A DNA stretch of 33,604 nucleotides from Sphingomonadaceae bacterium (GTDB taxonomy: Bacteria; Pseudomonadota; Alphaproteobacteria; Sphingomonadales; Sphingomonadaceae), in contig JANYGC010000008.1 of the NCBI GenBank assembly GCA_025359425.1, positions 1 to 33,604 on the forward strand, written 5' to 3'. The first letter of the stretch is position 1. The number at the start of each line of letters is the position of its first letter. Positions 23,492 to 31,888 of this stretch are shown piece after piece. The notes under the pieces were generated by a model. That model was not told where the DNA came from and did no database searches. It was given only the letters and a program-made list of their open reading frames with translations. The position numbers were made by a program, and so were the translations under genes.

Positions 23492-24754
23492 ATGGCGTCA
23501 CAAGTCGGGCGAGACGTTCGCGCACCAGCAAAGGGCTCCAACGCCGCCAGTACGCTGGTCCTGCTGCTCGCGCTGGCGATCTTCATCAACGCGCTCGATC
23601 GCGGCAATTTTTCGACCGCCGCGCCGCTGATCAAGGATCAGCTGCACCTGACCAATTCGCAGATCGGGATTCTGATCTCGGCGTTTTTCTGGACCTATGT
23701 GCCGGGGCATTTCCTGTCGGGCTGGCTGTCGGAACGGATCGATCCTTACCGCACGCTCGCGCTGGGGCTGCTGGTCTGGTCGCTGGCAACGCTGCTGACC
23801 GGGTTTGCGGTTGGCTTCGCGATGCTGTTGGGGCTGCGGCTGCTGCTTGGTTTGGGCGAATCTGCGGCCTGGCCGGCCAGTTCCAAGCTGCTGGCGATGC
23901 ACGTTTCGGGCGAGCGGCTGGCCTCGGCCAATGCCATGACCGGCGCCGGACTGATGATCGGTAACGGGGTGGGGATCCTCCTCGGCGGGTTGATGATTGC
24001 GCAGTTCGGCTGGCGTGCGTTGTTCTTCGTGTTCGGGGCCCTGTCGCTGCTGTGGCTGGTGCCGTGGCTGCGGCTCAAGCGGCCCGAGCCGATGGCGCAG
24101 GCCGATGGTCAGGTGATCGATCACGGTCCCGCGCCCAGTTTCCGCACGATGCTGGGCAAACGCGAAATGTGGGGCACCGCGCTGGGCCATTTCTGCAGCA
24201 ATTATCCCTATTTTCTCGTGCTCTCATGGCTGCCGCTCTACCTGGTCAAGCAGCAGGGCTATTCGATCACCGCGATGGCCTGGCTGGGCGGCGCGGTTTA
24301 CCTGCTGTCGGCGATTTTCGGAGTGGTCGGCGCGCGCATTGCCGACCGCTGGATCGCACGCGGCGACAGCCCGAGCGGGGTGCGCAAGTTCATGGTGCTC
24401 GCCTCGCTGGGGGTCGCGCTCGGCTGCATGCTGGCCTGCGCATTCGGCAGCCCGCAGATCGCGGTGCTCGGTCTGCTCGCCTATTCGCTCGCCAACGGCC
24501 TCGGCGCGTTCAGCGTCTTCTCGATCGGCCAGACCATCGCTGGCCCAAGCTGCGCGGGCAAATGGGTCGGTATCCAGAACGGCGTTGCGGGCATGTCGGG
24601 CGTGATCGGGCCGCTGCTGACCGGCTGGTCGATCGACCAGACCGGCAACTACCGCGTGGCGTTCCTGATCGCGGCGGGGGTGATCGTGGTGGGTATGGTC
24701 TGCTGGGGGCTGGTCGTGCGCAAGGTCGAACCGCTGGAGTGGGGCGAGCTTTAG
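23492..24754 (+). CDS. MFS transporter, ACS-like
   Basis: A 420-residue transporter paralogous to the one at 20809-22059. It shares the INALDRGNFSTAAPLIKDQL opening, ISAFFWTYVPGHFLSGWLSER, LLLGLGESAAWPASSKLLA, the mid-protein HFCSNYPYFLVLSWLPLYLV and the late GKWVGIQNGVAGMSGVIGPLLTG. About 12 helices are predicted, with a hydrophilic loop between helices 6 and 7. ATG 23492 is preceded by AGGGAT, and upstream in-frame codons do not look coding. Its stop overlaps that of the converging vapC gene by four bases (24751-24754). Substrate unknown. Confidence 0.9.
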   Translation: MASQVGRDVRAPAKGSNAASTLVLLLALAIFINALDRGNFSTAAPLIKDQLHLTNSQIGILISAFFWTYVPGHFLSGWLSERIDPYRTLALGLLVWSLATLLTGFAVGFAMLLGLRLLLGLGESAAWPASSKLLAMHVSGERLASANAMTGAGLMIGNGVGILLGGLMIAQFGWRALFFVFGALSLLWLVPWLRLKRPEPMAQADGQVIDHGPAPSFRTMLGKREMWGTALGHFCSNYPYFLVLSWLPLYLVKQQGYSITAMAWLGGAVYLLSAIFGVVGARIADRWIARGDSPSGVRKFMVLASLGVALGCMLACAFGSPQIAVLGLLAYSLANGLGAFSVFSIGQTIAGPSCAGKWVGIQNGVAGMSGVIGPLLTGWSIDQTGNYRVAFLIAAGVIVVGMVCWGLVVRKVEPLEWGEL

Positions 24755-25122
24755 AGCCAATCAATCGGATAGCGGCGGATTTTGGCGTCGGCAGTCACTA
24801 GGGTCATCCCAGCTAACACTGCGTGTGCAATCAGTAAGCGGTCAATCGGATCGCGGTGAATGTCCGGAAACTCCGCGACAACACGCCAGCAATCGAACGG
24901 AAGATCGGAGGTTTCGAAACCGACGAGTTGCTGCAACCGTTCGATCGGTTCACTGATCGGAATGCGGTGTGTAATCTGCAGTTGGGTCAGTTCATAGGCC
25001 ACAACCGGGCTGACCACGATTGCGTTCGCAGGATCACCCAGAGCCGTGCGTTGCGCCTCGGAAAGCCGCCCATCATTCAGCACGATCCAGACCAGGATGT
25101 GCGTATCGATCAGTAGCCGCAT
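24751..25122 (-). CDS. vapC: PIN-domain toxin, VapC-like ribonuclease
   Basis: A 123-residue PIN-domain protein. The four acidic metal-binding positions are present: Asp6 (DTH), Glu44 (YELTQLQ), Asp91/Asp94 (HRDPIDRLL) and Asp112 (TADAKI). VapC toxins cut RNA, often tRNA or rRNA, when their antitoxin is degraded. ATG 25122 shares one base with the stop of the antitoxin gene (TGATG), the usual two-gene arrangement. The protein looks intact. RNA target unknown. Confidence 0.92.
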   Translation of the reverse strand: MRLLIDTHILVWIVLNDGRLSEAQRTALGDPANAIVVSPVVAYELTQLQITHRIPISEPIERLQQLVGFETSDLPFDCWRVVAEFPDIHRDPIDRLLIAHAVLAGMTLVTADAKIRRYPIDWL

Positions 25123-25412
25123 CAGCCAAATTTGCGCGTAAACCGCTCTTCCAGCTCCGCTTCGGTCATTGAGGGCGGGATATCGAAAGCCTCTGGGGGA
25201 AAGTTCTTGTACTTGTCGGCGAGGCAGCCGAACGCCGCCTTGCGCTTGGCCGCGCGGGCATCGCGTTCAAGTGCGAGCGCTTCAGGCCGGGGCACGATCG
25301 TGGCAAATGGCACCCCTGCCTTGTCCACCACAACCTCCTCGCCGCGCGCGGCCGCTGCGAGTAGTTCAGACAGCCGGGTCTTGGCTTCGCCGATATTGAC
25401 ATGAATGGTCAT
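25122..25412 (-). CDS. Phd/YefM-type antitoxin of the VapBC-like pair
   Basis: A 96-residue antitoxin. MTIHVNIGEAKTRLSELLAAAARGEEVVVDKAGVPFATIVP is the DNA-binding Phd/YefM fold. The C-terminal PPEAFDIPPSMTEAELEERF would wrap the PIN toxin. ATG 25412 is chosen because the fold starts there; the frame is open 12 codons further upstream but that would run through the predicted promoter. A perfect palindrome at 25428-25448 is the likely autoregulatory operator. Confidence 0.9.
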   Translation of the reverse strand: MTIHVNIGEAKTRLSELLAAAARGEEVVVDKAGVPFATIVPRPEALALERDARAAKRKAAFGCLADKYKNFPPEAFDIPPSMTEAELEERFTRKFG

Positions 25413-25418
25413 GGGTGG

Positions 25419-25448
25419 AGAATACGCTTGACCAAGGGGGTTGGTCAA
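25419..25448 (-). promoter_or_regulatory. Promoter and palindromic operator of the toxin-antitoxin pair
   Basis: On the minus strand TTGACC (25448-25443) and TATTCT (25424-25419), 18 bases apart, form a good sigma-70 type promoter. The perfect inverted repeat with arms TTGACCAA (25428-25435) and TTGGTCAA (25441-25448) around GGGGG covers the -35 and spacer. Only 6 bases separate the -10 from the antitoxin ATG, so transcription would start at or next to the start codon. The right arm also contains the stop codon of the upstream VOC gene. Confidence 0.7.
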
Positions 25449-25852
25449 GTTGGATGTTCGCTCACCGAATCCGCCCGCGTGCAGATAAAGCTCATCTTGT
25501 TACCGTCGGGATCGCGGACATAGGCACCGTAGAATTCCGGGCCGTACATCGGACGCGGACCGGGATCCCCCTCGCTGGTGCCACCGTGGGCCAGTGCAGC
25601 ACCGTGCGCCGCAATGACCTCCGCTTCCGAACCACAGCGGAATCCCGGCATGTTGCCGTTACCCGATACGGCCGGCTGTTTGTTGTTCGGCCCCGCCACC
25701 CACGCGCGCGTGCCGTTGCGGAAGCGATAGCAAAAGGTGAAGCCGGGATACTCGACATCGAGCTCGCCCCCGATTTGCGCGAACACCGCATCGTAGAACG
25801 GGCGCGCGCGGGTCAGATCGTTGGTTCCGATCATAATATAGTCGACGGACAT
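25445..25852 (-). CDS. VOC-family (glyoxalase/bleomycin-resistance fold) protein
   Basis: A 135-residue protein with the paired beta-alpha-beta-beta-beta units of the vicinal oxygen chelate fold. The first unit opens DYIMIGTNDLTRARPFYDAVF and the second ends PEFYGAYVRDPDGNKMSFIC, where YVRDPDGN is the typical terminal signature. A classical first-strand His ligand is not evident. GGAGGGCGAAGC precedes ATG 25852. Role unknown; such proteins are often annotated as glyoxalase-like. The gene ends inside the toxin-antitoxin operator. Confidence 0.85.
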   Translation of the reverse strand: MSVDYIMIGTNDLTRARPFYDAVFAQIGGELDVEYPGFTFCYRFRNGTRAWVAGPNNKQPAVSGNGNMPGFRCGSEAEVIAAHGAALAHGGTSEGDPGPRPMYGPEFYGAYVRDPDGNKMSFICTRADSVSEHPT

Positions 25853-25923
25853 CAGCTTCGCCCTCCTCTTGCCAAGCCAAGAACATTATAAGAACGTTTT
25901 GCTCTGTCAATGGTCGACTTGGC

Positions 25924-27483
25924 TTACTCCCACTCGATCGTCCCGGGCGGCTTGCTGGTGTAATCGTACACCACCCGGTTGATGCCCTTGACCTCGTTGA
26001 TGATCCGCGTCGCGACGCGGCTGAGAAACGCGGCGTCGAACGGGTAGATATCTGCGGTCATGCCGTCGGTGCTGGTCACCGCGCGCAGCGCGCAGACGTT
26101 GTCGTACGTGCGGCTATCGCCCATCACGCCGACGGTCTTGACCGGGAGCAGCACCGCGAAGGCCTGCCAGATTGCGTCATACAGCCCGGCGTTGCGGATT
26201 TCCTCGAGGTACACCGCGTCGGCCTTGCGCAGAATATCGCAGCGCTCGCGAGTCACCTCGCCGGGGATGCGGATCGCGAGGCCCGGGCCGGGGAACGGGT
26301 GACGGCCGACGAAGATCTCGGGCAGGCCGAGCTCGCGTCCGAGCTCGCGCACTTCGTCCTTGAACAGTTCGCGCAGCGGTTCGACCAGCTGCATGTTCAT
26401 CCGCTCGGGCAAGCCGCCGACGTTGTGGTGGCTCTTGATCGTCACGCTCGGCCCGCCGGTGAACGAGACGCTCTCGATCACGTCGGGATAAAGCGTGCCC
26501 TGCGCAAGGAACTGCGCCCCACCGATTTCCTTGGCCTCGGCTTCGAACACGTCGATGAAGGTCTTGCCGATGAATTTGCGCTTGGCTTCGGGATCGGTGA
26601 TGCCGGCCAGGCCATTCATGAACAGCGCCGACACATCCTTGTGGATCAGCGGGATGTTGTAGTGACCGCGGAACAGGCTGACGACCTGCTCGCTTTCGCC
26701 CAGCCGCATCAACCCATGATCGACATAGACACAGGTCAGCTGCGCGCCGATGGCTTCGTGGATCAGCACCGCGGCGACGGCTGAATCGACGCCGCCCGAC
26801 AGGCCGCAGATGACCTTTCCCGTGCCGACTTGTGCGCGGATTTCCGCGATCTTGGTCTTGCGAAACTCGGCCATGGTCCAGTCCCCGGCGAGGCCGCAGA
26901 CGTGGCGCACGAAGTTGCGGTAAAGCCGCCCGCCGTCGGGGGTGTGGACCACCTCGGGGTGGAATTGCATCGCGTAGATGCGCTTGTCCTCGTTGGCGAT
27001 CACCGCGAACGGCGCGCCGGGGCTGGCGGCGACCGGCTTGAACCCGGGTGCCAATTGGGTGACCTTGTCGCCGTGGCTCATCCACACCTGATGCTTCTCG
27101 CCCTCGGCCCACAGCCCGTCGAACAGCGCGCAGCTGCCGGAAATCTCGATGAAGGCGCGGCCGAATTCGCCGCTGTCCCCGGGCAGCACTTCGCCGCCCA
27201 ATTGGTGCATCAAGGCCTGCTGGCCATAGCAGATCGCCATGATCGGCAGGCCCGAGTTCAGGATCTCATCGGGGATGCGCGGGCCGTCCTCGTCGAGCAC
27301 CGAGGCGGGCGAGCCCGACAGGATGATGCCTTTGGGGGCCATCCGCGCGAAAGCTTCGCTCGCCGCGTTGAACGGGGCAATTTCGGAATAGACCCCCGCC
27401 TCACGCACCCGCCGCGCAATGAGCTGGGTAACCTGGCTGCCGAAATCGACAATCAGGATCGAATCTGATGGCTGGATGGTCAT
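25924..27483 (-). CDS. guaA: GMP synthase (glutamine-hydrolysing)
   Basis: The enzyme converts XMP to GMP using glutamine and ATP, the last step of guanine nucleotide synthesis. It has 519 residues. The class I glutamine amidotransferase domain holds the nucleophile Cys in MAICYGQQ (about 82-89) and the His-Glu pair in [10 protein letters not shown]. The ATP pyrophosphatase domain has the PP-loop GLSGGVDSA. The C-terminal dimerisation domain ends [14 protein letters not shown], as in other GuaA proteins. ATG 27483 is chosen because the amidotransferase domain ([20 protein letters not shown]) begins a few residues later; the frame upstream is not coding. Confidence 0.97.
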   Translation of the reverse strand: MTIQPSDSILIVDFGSQVTQLIARRVREAGVYSEIAPFNAASEAFARMAPKGIILSGSPASVLDEDGPRIPDEILNSGLPIMAICYGQQALMHQLGGEVLPGDSGEFGRAFIEISGSCALFDGLWAEGEKHQVWMSHGDKVTQLAPGFKPVAASPGAPFAVIANEDKRIYAMQFHPEVVHTPDGGRLYRNFVRHVCGLAGDWTMAEFRKTKIAEIRAQVGTGKVICGLSGGVDSAVAAVLIHEAIGAQLTCVYVDHGLMRLGESEQVVSLFRGHYNIPLIHKDVSALFMNGLAGITDPEAKRKFIGKTFIDVFEAEAKEIGGAQFLAQGTLYPDVIESVSFTGGPSVTIKSHHNVGGLPERMNMQLVEPLRELFKDEVRELGRELGLPEIFVGRHPFPGPGLAIRIPGEVTRERCDILRKADAVYLEEIRNAGLYDAIWQAFAVLLPVKTVGVMGDSRTYDNVCALRAVTSTDGMTADIYPFDAAFLSRVATRIINEVKGINRVVYDYTSKPPGTIEWE

Positions 27484-27590
27484 GCAGGCGCGGATAGGCC
27501 CGGCGTTCAGCCGAGACAAGCCGCGCGCGCGAATTCGCTGCGCAGCGGCGCGGGCTTGCCGCGATCCCTGCAACCTGTCACGCCGTACCG

Positions 27591-28379
27591 ATGATTACCG
27601 CCCGCGACGTTGTGACAAGCCTGGGTGTGACGGTGCTGGCGGTGCTGGCGACGACGCTGGTGCTGACCGGGCTGGGGCCTGACTGGTCAGCCTATGCCCC
27701 CGCCACTTGCACTGCGACGCGATGTTTCTGCGAATTTCCGCGGATCGGATCGCTGATCCTGCAACCGGCCGACAGCTTTTCAAGCTATGGCTATGTCTTT
27801 GCCGGGACCTTGATGATCGTGCTGGCGCGCGGCGACCATTGGCGTTCCGGGTTTGATCGCAATGCTGCCGCGTTCTTCGGGATCACCGCGATAATCGTTG
27901 GGCTGGGTTCGGTCCTGCTCCACGCGACGCTATCGCTGTGGGGGCAGTTCTTCGATGTGACGGGGATGTATTTCACCGGCGGGTTCATGCTGGTCTGCGC
28001 GCTCACCCGCTGGCGGCGCTTGTCGGATAAGCAGGCGATCACGCTTTATGCGGCGCTGCTGGCGGTGTTGCTGGCGCTGCTGTACCTGGTTCCCGAAGTG
28101 CGCCGCTGGCTGTTTGCGGCCGTATTGATTGCGGCCATCATCGCCGAGATGGGGTTTGCCCGGCGCTTGCGGGCGGGGGTTAAAACGCGCTTTTATGTGA
28201 CCGGGATCGCCACCAAGGCGCTGGCGTTCACGATCTGGAACCTCGATCAGCGGGGCATCGTCTGCGCGCCGCACAGCCTGCTCCAGGGTCATGCCGCGTG
28301 GCATTTGCTGGGTGCCACCGCGTTGTTCCTGACCTTCCTCTATTATCGCAGCGAGCGGCCGGCTTCAGCACCGGGCTGA
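27591..28379 (+). CDS. Ceramidase-like membrane hydrolase (CREST superfamily)
   Basis: A 262-residue protein with about seven membrane helices. [28 protein letters not shown] matches the opening of alkaline-ceramidase-like proteins. The putative zinc and catalytic residues of CREST hydrolases are present: Ser107-x3-His111 (GSVLLHAT), Asp122 (FFDVTGM), and His234-x3-His238 in [15 protein letters not shown]. Alkaline ceramidases cut ceramide into sphingoid base and fatty acid. Sphingomonads make sphingolipids, so a role in their turnover is plausible but not shown. It is divergent from guaA, with 107 bases between. Confidence 0.85.
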   Translation: MITARDVVTSLGVTVLAVLATTLVLTGLGPDWSAYAPATCTATRCFCEFPRIGSLILQPADSFSSYGYVFAGTLMIVLARGDHWRSGFDRNAAAFFGITAIIVGLGSVLLHATLSLWGQFFDVTGMYFTGGFMLVCALTRWRRLSDKQAITLYAALLAVLLALLYLVPEVRRWLFAAVLIAAIIAEMGFARRLRAGVKTRFYVTGIATKALAFTIWNLDQRGIVCAPHSLLQGHAAWHLLGATALFLTFLYYRSERPASAPG

Positions 28380-28382
28380 GCG

Positions 28383-29924
28383 TCATTTGGCCACGGCGAC
28401 GTCGCGCAATTCCGTTTTAAGCAATTTGCCGATGTGGCTGCGCGGCATTTCTTCGATCGCGTGGAGCGCGCTGACCCGCTGGGTTTTGCCCAGGCGGCTG
28501 TTGGCGGTGCTGCGGATATCTTCCAGCGCGGTTTCCTCCACGCCGGGTTTGAGCACCACGAACCCCACCGGGGTCTCGCCCCACTGGTCGCTGGGCACGC
28601 CGACGACGGCGGCTTCGACCACGCGTTCGTCCTTGACCAATTCGTGCTCGAGGTCGATCGGGAAGATGTTGAAGCCGCCCGAGATGATCACATCCTTGGT
28701 CCGCCCGACCAGTTCGACGAAGCCCTCGGCATCGACCCGGCCGACATCGCCCATGCGCTGCCAGGTGGTGCCATCGGCGGGATCGGTCCAATAGCCCTCG
28801 CGGGTCTTTTCGGGCTGGTTCTTGTAGCCCGACATCATCGTTGGTGACTTGCCGACCAGTTCGCCCGCCTCGCCCGGCGGCAGTTCATTACCCGCCTCGT
28901 CGATCACTTTCAGCGAATGGCCCGGAGCCGGGAAGCCCACGGTGTGAAGCTTGTCGGGAAATTCGTGGACCGGGAAAATGCACGCGACCCCGCCTTCGGT
29001 CATCCCGTAGATTTCGATCAGGCCGCCGGGCATCCGGGCGAGGACTTCGGCCTTGAGATCGGCGGGGAAGGGCGCACTGGTGCAGTATTTCATCTTCATC
29101 GATGACAAGTCGTAATCATCGAAATGCTCGAACTGCATCAGTCGGCGGTACTGCACCGGGACCAGCATGGTGTGGGTAATTCGCTCGTTCTGCGCGCGTT
29201 CCAACCATTTCTGCGTGTCGAACTTGCCCATCAAGGAGACGCGCCCGCCCGAGTACAGCGTCGGGAGGAACACGGCCATGGTGGTGTTCGAATAGAGCGG
29301 GGTCGCGGTCAGCGTGCGGCTGTCCTGACCGTAATTGAGCGCGGCGCGGAAGGTCATCTGCCGCCAGCGCATCCCGTGCGAATGGATGATCCCCTTGGGC
29401 ACGCCGGTGGTGCCCGACGAATAAATGATGTTGAGCGGATCGCGCTCGGCCGGATCGAACGGCGCGGCCTTGGTCCCGGCGGGGGCCATGAAGGTATCGA
29501 GGTCTTCGTCCAGCACGATCTGGTTGGCGGTGGGCAGGATGAAGTCGCCGAGTTCGGTCAGCTTGGCGCGGTCGATGAACAAGTGAATCGCGCCCGAATC
29601 CGCCGCCATTCCGGCAAGCTGGTCGGCGCTGGCGCTGGTGGTCAGCGGCGCGGCGCAGCCCCCGGCCCGGATCGCCGCGAGATAGATCAGCGCATAGTTG
29701 ACGCTGGTGGTGCCCAGGATGGCCACCGCCTGGCCGCGTTCGAGCCCGTCGGCCTGCAACCGCGCGGCGATCCGCTCGACGCGGGCGGCGGTCTCAGCCC
29801 ATGATAGCGTGGTGGTGCCGTCGTACAGTGCGTCGGCGTCACCGCGATAGGCACCCCAGGCGGCGATCAGGCCTGGGAAGGAGCCGAATTCGGCATCGAG
29901 CATCGTGGTAGGATTTTCAGTCAT
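28383..29924 (-). CDS. Class I adenylate-forming acyl-CoA synthetase/ligase
   Basis: A 513-residue AMP-binding enzyme. The phosphate-binding loop IIYSSGTTGVPKGII is at about 167-180. YGMTEGG, the adenine-binding motif, follows near 302. GYWTDPADGTTWQRMGDVGRVDAEGFVELVGRTKDVIISGGFNIFP holds the Asp that binds the ribose, the hinge and the A8 region. RSHIGKLLK near the C-terminus holds the catalytic lysine. Such enzymes activate a carboxylic acid to acyl-AMP and then acyl-CoA. The acid, fatty or aromatic, is not predictable here. ATG 29924 is chosen over an upstream in-frame start because the homologous protein begins here. Confidence 0.93.
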   Translation of the reverse strand: MTENPTTMLDAEFGSFPGLIAAWGAYRGDADALYDGTTTLSWAETAARVERIAARLQADGLERGQAVAILGTTSVNYALIYLAAIRAGGCAAPLTTSASADQLAGMAADSGAIHLFIDRAKLTELGDFILPTANQIVLDEDLDTFMAPAGTKAAPFDPAERDPLNIIYSSGTTGVPKGIIHSHGMRWRQMTFRAALNYGQDSRTLTATPLYSNTTMAVFLPTLYSGGRVSLMGKFDTQKWLERAQNERITHTMLVPVQYRRLMQFEHFDDYDLSSMKMKYCTSAPFPADLKAEVLARMPGGLIEIYGMTEGGVACIFPVHEFPDKLHTVGFPAPGHSLKVIDEAGNELPPGEAGELVGKSPTMMSGYKNQPEKTREGYWTDPADGTTWQRMGDVGRVDAEGFVELVGRTKDVIISGGFNIFPIDLEHELVKDERVVEAAVVGVPSDQWGETPVGFVVLKPGVEETALEDIRSTANSRLGKTQRVSALHAIEEMPRSHIGKLLKTELRDVAVAK

Positions 29925-29993
29925 ACCGCCCGATCTGCCAGCAATCGGCAGCAATGACAATTTGGAAGCGATGAACGCCTTCTCAATGCGCTG

Positions 29994-30010
29994 GTTGCAA
30001 AATATGCAAC
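29994..30010. promoter_or_regulatory. Perfect palindrome upstream of the acyl-CoA synthetase gene
   Basis: Arms GTTGCA (29994-29999) and TGCAAC (30005-30010) surround AAATA, 70 bases upstream of the synthetase start and in the divergent promoter region with the 27-residue peptide gene. TTGCAA-type sites are known for short-chain acyl-CoA responsive regulators such as RamB and PccR. That this is such an operator is inference. Confidence 0.35.
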
Positions 30011-30055
30011 ACCCGTCCCGGCCTTTGCACTGGCAATCTCTACCTATGCGATTAT

Positions 30056-30088
30056 GTTGCATCTGCGAACTGAGTTCGCGAACGCAAC
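30056..30088 (+). promoter_or_regulatory. Stem-forming leader before the 27-residue peptide gene
   Basis: GTTGC (30056-30060) pairs with GCAAC (30084-30088) and encloses a perfect GCGAACT / AGTTCGC hairpin (30065-30079). The structure ends two bases before the AGGAGAAG ribosome site, so it could act as an operator in DNA or as a leader hairpin in RNA. Confidence 0.4.
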
Positions 30089-30100
30089 AGGAGAAGTATC

Positions 30101-30184
30101 ATGCGCAGCATCCTTTCGATCGTGCTGCCGGCCATCGCCGCGATTTCGATCAGCGGACTGATGTTCACCGCCACGCTTGTCTAA
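30101..30184 (+). CDS. 27-residue hydrophobic membrane peptide
   Basis: A short open frame, ATG 30101 to TAA 30184. It encodes a single hydrophobic helix that starts MRSILSIVLPAIAA and ends GLMFTATLV. AGGAGAAG sits 5 bases before the ATG, the strongest ribosome site in this part of the window, and a terminator-like hairpin follows 36 bases after the stop. That combination makes translation likely even though the peptide is too short for most gene finders. It resembles other tiny single-pass peptides; no function is known and it shows no toxin-specific feature. Confidence 0.6.
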   Translation: MRSILSIVLPAIAAISISGLMFTATLV

Positions 30185-30219
30185 GCACAGCGGTTCGGCA
30201 CCACCTCCAAACTACAGCC

Positions 30220-30253
30220 AAGGGCCGTCACGCGTAACTGCGCGGCGGCCCTT
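30220..30253 (+). terminator. Terminator-like hairpin after the small peptide gene
   Basis: AAGGGCCGTCACGCG pairs with CGCGGCGGCCCTT around a TAACTG loop, with small bulges, followed by CGTTGGTT. The stem is GC-rich, but the T run is poor, so it is a plausible factor-independent terminator rather than a perfect one. Confidence 0.5.
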
Positions 30254-30263
30254 CGTTGGTTAA

Positions 30264-30393
30264 ATCCTCCCCAGCCGGGGGAGTTGGGCCGCCGAAGGCG
30301 GGCCGGTGGGGGCCAGAGCACCGGCAGGCTTGCACCGGCGGGCCCCCACCGTCAGCCGCTTCGCGTCTGCCACCTCCCCCAAAGGGGGAGGAT
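30264..30393. repeat. Palindromic intergenic repeat (REP/BIME-like, sphingomonad type)
   Basis: Two imperfect inverted arms, about 30264-30314 and 30341-30393, each contain an ATCCTCCCC...GGGGGAG hairpin and a GGTGGGGGCC/GGCCCCCACC block. The right arm has a perfect hairpin CCTCCCCC-AAA-GGGGGAGG (30373-30391), 6 bases beyond the stop of the M20 peptidase gene. Elements of this GGGGAGG...GGCAG type are, from memory, frequent between genes of alphaproteobacteria. It separates two converging transcripts and may end them both. Confidence 0.75.
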
Positions 30394-30396
30394 CGA

Positions 30397-31809
30397 TCAT
30401 TTGCTGCTCAGCAGTTTCACCAAAGCATAGAGATAATCGCGCCCGTCCATAAGCGACCGCACTTCCATGTGCTCGTTGAGGCCGTGGATATTGTTCATCT
30501 TGCTGTCGGCCCAGATCCCCGGAACCCCGTAAGTCGGGATGCCGACCGCGGCGGTGTAGACCCCGTCGCTCGCCCCGGTCGAAATGGTCGGAACCACCGG
30601 CACGCCGGGGAAGAACTTGGCCGAAAGCTGTTCCATCGGGCCGATGATCGCCGGATCGAGCGGCGGCACCTTGGCGATCGGCTTGTCCTTGACCCGCTGT
30701 TCGATGGTGATTGCCGGATTGCCGATCACCCGGGTCAGCTCGGCCTGGGTTTCGTCCGAGGTGCGCCCCGGGAACATCCGGCAGTTGACGTTGACCGTCA
30801 CCCGCTGCGGCAAGGCATTCAGCGCGTGGCCGCCCTTGACCAGCGTCGCGACGCAAGTGGTGCGCAGCATCGAATGGAGGCTGCGGTCCTGGTTGACGAT
30901 CGCCTCGGAGGCCTTGTCCTGCGGATTGGCGGCCAGCGCGGCCATCGCCTTGCCCATCGCCCCGGGATAAAGCAGCCCGGCCTTGGCGAAGAAGGTCCGC
31001 GTGGTGTCGTTGAATTCGAGCGCGAATTCATGGTCGCGGATCTTGAGCACCGCATCGGACATTGCGTAAATCGCATTGTCGCGCACCGGGGAAGAGGCAT
31101 GGCCGCCTTCGTTGGTCGCGGTCAGGGTAAAGTCCTGATAGGCCTTCTCGCCGACCTGGATGGTCTGGACGATCAGTTTGCCGTCGGCGTCGGAACGCCC
31201 GCCGCCGCCTTCGTTCAGCGCATAGGCGGCATCGATCAGGTCGCGCTTGTTCTTGGTCAGCCACTCGGCGCCGTTGAACGCGCCCGAGGTTTCCTCGCCG
31301 CAGGTCAGCGCCAGCTTGACCGTGCGCCTCGGCTTGTACTTCTCCTTGGCGAAGCGGACCATCGTGTCGGTCCACACGGCGGCCTGCGCCTTGTCGTCGC
31401 TCGCGCCGCGGGCATAGAACTGGCCGTTTTCCTCGATCAGGGTGAACGGATCGCGGGTCCAGTCCGCCCGGTTGGCCTCAACCACGTCGATATGCGCGAG
31501 CAGCAGCATCGGCTTCAATTTTTTGTCGGTGCCGGGATAGACCACCACCACGCCGCCGTCCTTGGGGTGTTCCGGCGTGGAAAACAGCGTGATCTGGCTG
31601 TCGGGGATGCCTGCGCTGCGCATCCGCGCCGCCATCCGCTCTGCCGCGAGCGTGCAGCTGCCCGCTGACAGCGTGGTGTTGGTTTCAACCAGCTCTTTGT
31701 AAAGCCCGCGAAATTCGACCTGGTCGGGGCGGTGCTGGGCGTCCATCGCCCCGGCTTCAGCGGCCAGCGTGGTGGTGCCCAGCAGGGCAAGTGCAAAAAG
31801 CTTCTTCAT
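30397..31809 (-). CDS. Secreted M20-family metallopeptidase
   Basis: A 470-residue protein with a signal peptide (MKKLFALALLGTTTLAAEAGA). The zinc site is complete: His106 and Asp108 (LLLAHIDVVEA), Asp138/139 (GASDDKA), the catalytic Glu172-Glu173 (CGEETSG), Glu near 200 in ALNEGGGG, and a late His in NNIHGLNEHM. The dimerisation lid sits between about 215 and 345. M20 enzymes include carboxypeptidases, dipeptidases and acyl-amino acid hydrolases; export suggests scavenging of peptides in the periplasm. GGGAG precedes ATG 31809. The substrate is not predictable. Single gene, divergent from gyrB. Confidence 0.92.
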   Translation of the reverse strand: MKKLFALALLGTTTLAAEAGAMDAQHRPDQVEFRGLYKELVETNTTLSAGSCTLAAERMAARMRSAGIPDSQITLFSTPEHPKDGGVVVVYPGTDKKLKPMLLLAHIDVVEANRADWTRDPFTLIEENGQFYARGASDDKAQAAVWTDTMVRFAKEKYKPRRTVKLALTCGEETSGAFNGAEWLTKNKRDLIDAAYALNEGGGGRSDADGKLIVQTIQVGEKAYQDFTLTATNEGGHASSPVRDNAIYAMSDAVLKIRDHEFALEFNDTTRTFFAKAGLLYPGAMGKAMAALAANPQDKASEAIVNQDRSLHSMLRTTCVATLVKGGHALNALPQRVTVNVNCRMFPGRTSDETQAELTRVIGNPAITIEQRVKDKPIAKVPPLDPAIIGPMEQLSAKFFPGVPVVPTISTGASDGVYTAAVGIPTYGVPGIWADSKMNNIHGLNEHMEVRSLMDGRDYLYALVKLLSSK

Positions 31810-31888
31810 CTGGAGACTCCCTGATTATGCCGCCACTTGAGCAGGAATTCCCTGTGGATGGAAGGGGCCGCAAAGACTTCCGTTTTGA

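Noticed and set aside
30256..31668. Open frame of 470 codons opposite the M20 peptidase
   Set aside because: Antisense shadow; it also runs through the palindromic repeat at 30264-30393.
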